Below, in pieces: positions 6,482 to 10,315 of a DNA stretch of 10,315 nt (the first letter of the stretch is position 1; the number at the start of each line of letters is the position of its first letter). Both the position numbers and the translations under genes were made by a program. The notes under the pieces are model-generated. The model searched no databases and was not told where the DNA came from. It saw nothing but the letters and a program-made list of their open reading frames with translations. Source of the DNA: Lachnospiraceae bacterium (GTDB lineage: Bacteria > Bacillota > Clostridia > Lachnospirales > Lachnospiraceae); NCBI GenBank assembly GCA_900759225.1, contig CAAEUM010000339.1:1-10315 (forward strand), in the 5' to 3' direction.

Positions 6482-8949
6482 TACTTGTTTGCTTCCATAT
6501 CAACCGTCACCTTTGTCAGATGCCAGATATCCCTTACATACTCCTCGATGGTACGGTCAGAGGTAAATTTGCCGCTGCCTGCCACATTTAAAATAGCAGC
6601 CTTTGCCCACCAGGCTTCATCCCGGTAAGCTGCGTCAACCCGTTTGTGGGCCTCTGCATAGGAACGGAAATCTTTTAAAATAAAGTAGGTATCTGCCCGG
6701 TCGCTGCTCTTTGTATTTAACAGGGAGTCATAAATATCCCTGAACAGCTCCGGATTTTCCGGACAGTAATAACCATTGATCAGCTGCATCAGCACCCGGC
6801 GGATTTCCTGGTCATTATTGAAAATATCCATTGGATAATAGCCGCCGTTATTTTCGTAGTTGATCACCTCATCTGAGGACATACCGAAAATAAAGGCATT
6901 CTCCTCTCCAACCTCTTCCACGATCTCCACATTGGCTCCATCCATGGTTCCAAGGGTCAGGGCGCCGTTCAGCATAAACTTCATGTTTCCGGTACCGGAG
7001 GCCTCCTTGCTGGCAGTGGAGATCTGCTCGCTGACATCGGCTGCCGCAAAGATGATCTCCGCATTGGATACACGATAATCCTCAATAAATACCACCTTGA
7101 TCTTTCCGTTGATGGAGCGGTCATTGTTGATCACATCCGCTACGGAATTGATCAGCTTGATGGTGAGCTTCGCCCGCTTATATCCGGCAGCCGCCTTTGC
7201 ACCGAAAATAAAGGTTCTTGGAACCATATCCATAGTGGGGTTATCCTTCAGCTGATTGTATAAATACATCACATGAAGAATGTTCATCAGCTGGCGCTTG
7301 TACTCATGAAGGCGCTTTACCTGCACATCAAAAATAGAACGCGGGTCTACATCAATGTTGTTGTGCTCCTTAATATATTTTGCAAGGCGCACCTTATTCT
7401 GATACTTGATATTTAAAAATTCCTGCTGGCACTTTTCATCCTCAGCATAGATAGCAAGCCTCTTAATATGAGGAAGGTCTGTGATCCACTCATCCCCGAT
7501 CTTGGAGGTTACCCAGTCTGCCAGCAGCGGGTTTCCATGCAGGAGGAAGCGTCTCTGGGTAATGCCGTTTGTCTTATTGTTGAATTTCTCCGGCATCATC
7601 TCGTAGAAGTCTTTGAGCTCCTGGTGCTTTAAGATCTCCGTATGAAGCCTTGCAACGCCGTTGACGGAGAAGCTGGCTGCAATCGCCATGTAGGCCATCT
7701 TTACCTGGCCGTCATAAATAATAGCCATCTTGCGCACCTTCTCCTGATTTCCCGGATACATCTGCTGGATCTGGATCAGGAAGCGGCGGTTGATCTCCTC
7801 CACAATCTGGTAGATTCTGGGGAGAAGTCTTGAGAACAGCTCAATGGGCCATTTCTCCAGCGCCTCCGACATGATGGTGTGGTTGGTGTAGGCACAGGTC
7901 TTTGTTGTTACCTCCCACGCCTCATCCCAGGTGAGTCCCTCCTCATCCAGAAGGATCCGCATCAGCTCCGGGATCGCCACAGTCGGGTGGGTATCATTTA
8001 ACTGGAATACCACCTTCTCGTGGAACCTGCGGATATCATCATGGGTCTCCTTATATTTGCGCACTGCCCTCTGGACACTGGCAGAGATAAAGAAGTACTG
8101 CTGCTTTAAACGCAGCTCCTTGCCTGCGTAATGATTGTCATTGGGATAGAGCACCTCAACAATGGTCTTTGCCAGGTTTTCCTGCTCCACTGCCTTCTGG
8201 TAATCACCCCGGTCAAAGGAGTCCAGATTAAAGGTATTGATGGGCTCTGCATCCCAGATGCGCAGGGTATTTACCACGTTATTTCCGTAGCCGATCACAG
8301 GCAGGTCATAGGGCACTGCGCGAACGGACTGGTAGCCCTCCTGAACAAAGTGGTTGATTCCATCCCTGTTTTCAATGCGAACATAACCACCGAATTTAAC
8401 CTCTACTGCATATTCCGGCCTGCGGATCTCAAATGGATTCCCATCCTTTAACCAGTTATCCGGCACCTCTACCTGATAGCCGTCCTCAATTTTCTGCTTA
8501 AACATACCGTAGCGGTAGCGGATGCCGCAGCCGTAGGCAGGATAGCCCAGGGTTGCCAGGGAATCAAGAAAGCAGGCAGCCAGGCGGCCAAGGCCGCCGT
8601 TTCCAAGGGCTGCATCCGGTTCCTGGTCCTCAATGGCATTTAAGTCATATCCCAGCTCCTCTAAAACCTCTGCGATCTCCTTCCGGGCGCAGATATTAAT
8701 AATATTGTTTCCAAGGGCGCGGCCCATAAGGAACTCCATGGACAGATAATACAGTGTTTTTACGTCCTGCTTTTCATATTCCTTATGGGTAGCGATCCAT
8801 TCGTCAATGATGACATCTTTTACCGCATAGGCAGCCGCCTGAAATACCTGCTGGGGCGTTGCCTCATCAATGGTCCTGCGAAACATGTTTTTCACATTGT
8901 AAATGACACTATGCTTAAATGTTTCTTTGTCAAAGCCTGTTTTATTCAC
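6481..8949 (-). CDS. glgP: glycogen/maltodextrin phosphorylase
   Basis: This is an 822-residue cytosolic GT35 phosphorylase, which releases glucose 1-phosphate from alpha-1,4-glucans such as glycogen or maltodextrin. Length and motifs match complete family members: YYLSMEFLMGR at 67-77, DAALGNGGLGRLAACFLDS at 112-130, QLNDTHPTVAIPEL at 316-329, VQVKRLHEYKRQLMN at 542-556 and EASGTGNMKF at 649-658, in which K657 should carry the pyridoxal phosphate cofactor. No extra N-terminal extension of the phosphorylation-controlled animal type is present. The start is GTG (8949-8947), supported by family-typical sequence beginning within a few residues and by GGGGGAAAGG just upstream; no ATG fits better. 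It begins 20 bases after the ileS stop codon and probably shares its transcript. Natural chain-length preference cannot be told from sequence. Confidence 0.95.
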   Translation of the reverse strand: MNKTGFDKETFKHSVIYNVKNMFRRTIDEATPQQVFQAAAYAVKDVIIDEWIATHKEYEKQDVKTLYYLSMEFLMGRALGNNIINICARKEIAEVLEELGYDLNAIEDQEPDAALGNGGLGRLAACFLDSLATLGYPAYGCGIRYRYGMFKQKIEDGYQVEVPDNWLKDGNPFEIRRPEYAVEVKFGGYVRIENRDGINHFVQEGYQSVRAVPYDLPVIGYGNNVVNTLRIWDAEPINTFNLDSFDRGDYQKAVEQENLAKTIVEVLYPNDNHYAGKELRLKQQYFFISASVQRAVRKYKETHDDIRRFHEKVVFQLNDTHPTVAIPELMRILLDEEGLTWDEAWEVTTKTCAYTNHTIMSEALEKWPIELFSRLLPRIYQIVEEINRRFLIQIQQMYPGNQEKVRKMAIIYDGQVKMAYMAIAASFSVNGVARLHTEILKHQELKDFYEMMPEKFNNKTNGITQRRFLLHGNPLLADWVTSKIGDEWITDLPHIKRLAIYAEDEKCQQEFLNIKYQNKVRLAKYIKEHNNIDVDPRSIFDVQVKRLHEYKRQLMNILHVMYLYNQLKDNPTMDMVPRTFIFGAKAAAGYKRAKLTIKLINSVADVINNDRSINGKIKVVFIEDYRVSNAEIIFAAADVSEQISTASKEASGTGNMKFMLNGALTLGTMDGANVEIVEEVGEENAFIFGMSSDEVINYENNGGYYPMDIFNNDQEIRRVLMQLINGYYCPENPELFRDIYDSLLNTKSSDRADTYFILKDFRSYAEAHKRVDAAYRDEAWWAKAAILNVAGSGKFTSDRTIEEYVRDIWHLTKVTVDMEANK

Positions 8950-8969
8950 TGACCTTTCCCCCTTGATCT

Positions 8970-10315
8970 TTATTCTATTACCTTTGCAACGCCAAGGCTT
9001 ACTTCCTCACCATTAATATTCCATTCCTTTACATGGCCGGAAAGCTCTCCCAGATGGATATAGTCAGCCATAACCTCTGTCTTGATCTCGTCTGCATGCT
9101 CCTTTAACAGCGCTGCGATCTTATCGTTATTGTCCTGGAACACCTCAATGTGGTCCATAACCTCAAAGCCTGCTTCCTTGCGCATGGTCTGGATCTTGCT
9201 GATCAGCTCCCGCACAAAGCCCTCCTCGATCAGCTCCGGTGTCAGGTTCGTATCAAGAACTACCGTTACCTGGTTATCCTCCTCTGTAACATAGCCGTCC
9301 TTCTTTGCCACATCAATCAGCAGGTCATCCTTTGTAAGAACTACCTCCTGACCGTCAAGATCAAAAGTCAGGGCTCCTGTTTCATTTAAGGTATCCATGG
9401 CAGCACTTCCGTCAATATCGCTTAAAGCCTGACGGATCTTGCCCAAAAGCTTTCCATATTTTGGTCCTACGGTCTTTAACTGAGGCTTGAAGCTGTAGGA
9501 GGTAAATGCCCGCACATCATCTGTAAAGGTTACCTTCTTTACATTCAGCTCCTCCTCAATAATGGATACATAGAAATCAGATAATGCATGATCTGCCTTT
9601 ACATACATCTGTGCGATCGGCTGGCGGTTCTTGATATTCGCTGTATTTCTTGCTGCACGTCCCATAACAACCGTGTCAAGGACCTCGTCCATATCAGCCT
9701 CCAACTGCTTGTCGATCCACTGCTCGTTTACAGCTGGGAAGTCGCATAAATGTACACTTTCCGGAGCAGCCTTATCAATCTTTCTCACAATGTTCTGATA
9801 GATCTGCTCTGTCATAAACGGAATCATTGGGGCTGCTGCCTTTGCAACGGTCACAAGGGCTGTATACAGGGTCATGTATGCGTTGATCTTATCCTGCTCC
9901 ATTCCCTTTGCCCAGAAACGCTCGCGGCTTCTGCGCACATACCAGTTGCTCATATCATCCACGAAATCCTGCAGTGCTCTTGCTGCCTCAGGGATCAGGT
10001 AGTTCATCAGGTTGTCATCCACAGCCTTCACCATGGAATTCATCTTTGACAGCAGCCACTTATCCATAACCGGAAGCTTATCATATTCCAGGCTGTATTT
10101 GGTAGCATCAAAGTTGTCAATATTTGCATAGAGTACCCAGAATGCGTAGGTATTCCACAGGGTTCCCATAAACTTGCGCTGTCCCTCCGTTACAGCCTTA
10201 TCCTGGTAGCGCTTTGGGATCCATGGTGCGCTGCAGGTGTAGAAGAACCAGCGGATGGCATCTGCACCGTGGGCAGCCAGCGTGTCAAATGGGTCTACGG
10301 CATTTCCCTTGGATT
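8970..10315 (-). CDS. ileS: isoleucyl-tRNA synthetase, C-terminal part (5' end beyond window)
   Basis: The reading frame stays open from the window edge, so the methionine at 10169 is internal. About 447 C-terminal residues are visible. They open with SKGNAVDPFDTL, the end of the KMSKS ATP-binding motif, then GADAIRWFFYTCSAPW, typical of IleRS. The helical anticodon-binding domain follows, with WNTYAFWVLYAN, DKWLLSKMNSM, SNWYVRRSRERFW and AAPMIPFMTEQIYQ. The last part contains ELISKIQTMRKEAGFEVMDHI, shared with the second bacterial IleRS class (DUF5915-type end). There is no C-terminal four-cysteine zinc finger of the E. coli kind; the protein ends at GVAKVIE. The enzyme charges tRNA-Ile with isoleucine. 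Any T-box leader would lie outside this window. Its stop codon is 20 bases before the glgP start. Confidence 0.95.
   Translation of the reverse strand, partial: SKGNAVDPFDTLAAHGADAIRWFFYTCSAPWIPKRYQDKAVTEGQRKFMGTLWNTYAFWVLYANIDNFDATKYSLEYDKLPVMDKWLLSKMNSMVKAVDDNLMNYLIPEAARALQDFVDDMSNWYVRRSRERFWAKGMEQDKINAYMTLYTALVTVAKAAAPMIPFMTEQIYQNIVRKIDKAAPESVHLCDFPAVNEQWIDKQLEADMDEVLDTVVMGRAARNTANIKNRQPIAQMYVKADHALSDFYVSIIEEELNVKKVTFTDDVRAFTSYSFKPQLKTVGPKYGKLLGKIRQALSDIDGSAAMDTLNETGALTFDLDGQEVVLTKDDLLIDVAKKDGYVTEEDNQVTVVLDTNLTPELIEEGFVRELISKIQTMRKEAGFEVMDHIEVFQDNNDKIAALLKEHADEIKTEVMADYIHLGELSGHVKEWNINGEEVSLGVAKVIE

Noticed and set aside
8131..8451. Plus-strand open frame of 106 codons opposite glgP
   Set aside because: It lies entirely opposite strongly conserved phosphorylase sequence, with no ribosome binding site or family resemblance.

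Overview
The window is about 50% GC, and every gene in it reads on the minus strand, so transcription runs from high to low coordinates. Gene content, AGGAGG-type ribosome binding sites, tight gene spacing and the style of the proteins (two-piece methionine synthase, clostridial-type glycogen phosphorylase, MgtC followed by DUF368) suggest a Gram-positive gut-type Clostridia, most likely Lachnospiraceae. That placement is inferred from protein resemblance and was not computed. It looks like an ordinary chromosomal housekeeping region. I see no mobile element, prophage, CRISPR array, tRNA or rRNA.

Layout in transcription order (right to left). (1) 10315-8970 is the C-terminal part of an isoleucyl-tRNA synthetase, cut at the window edge inside the KMSKS motif. 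(2) Twenty bases later comes a complete glycogen/maltodextrin phosphorylase with a GTG start (8949-6481). (3) A 105-bp gap holds a nested inverted repeat that overlaps the glgP stop codon. (4) Next is a compact four-gene methionine/one-carbon cluster with gaps of 11, 20 and 19 bases: metF (6375-5515), a free-standing methionine synthase activation domain (5503-4850), a threonine-aldolase-family PLP enzyme (4829-3795) and a cobalamin-dependent methionine synthase that lacks its own activation domain (3775-1334). (5) A 180-bp intergenic region carries a 15-bp perfect inverted repeat and a good sigma-A-type promoter. (6) That promoter leads into an mgtC-family membrane protein gene (1153-479), followed 28 bases later by a DUF368/PopT-type undecaprenyl-phosphate transporter gene that runs off the left edge.

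How the genes work together. MetF makes 5-methyl-tetrahydrofolate. The MetH core passes that methyl group through cobalamin to homocysteine. The separate activation protein should rescue oxidised cob(II)alamin using S-adenosylmethionine and an electron donor, so these genes together replace one full-length MetH plus its methyl supply. The aldolase would cleave threonine or allo-threonine to glycine and acetaldehyde, which may link the cluster to glycine-derived one-carbon units. The mgtC-popT pair is a separate envelope/ion-stress unit. No wholly unknown system was found. The points most worth a second look are the split MetH with an aldolase gene between its two halves, the cysteine cluster at the end of the activation protein, the mgtC-popT pairing, and the two intergenic inverted repeats that lack convincing U-tracts.
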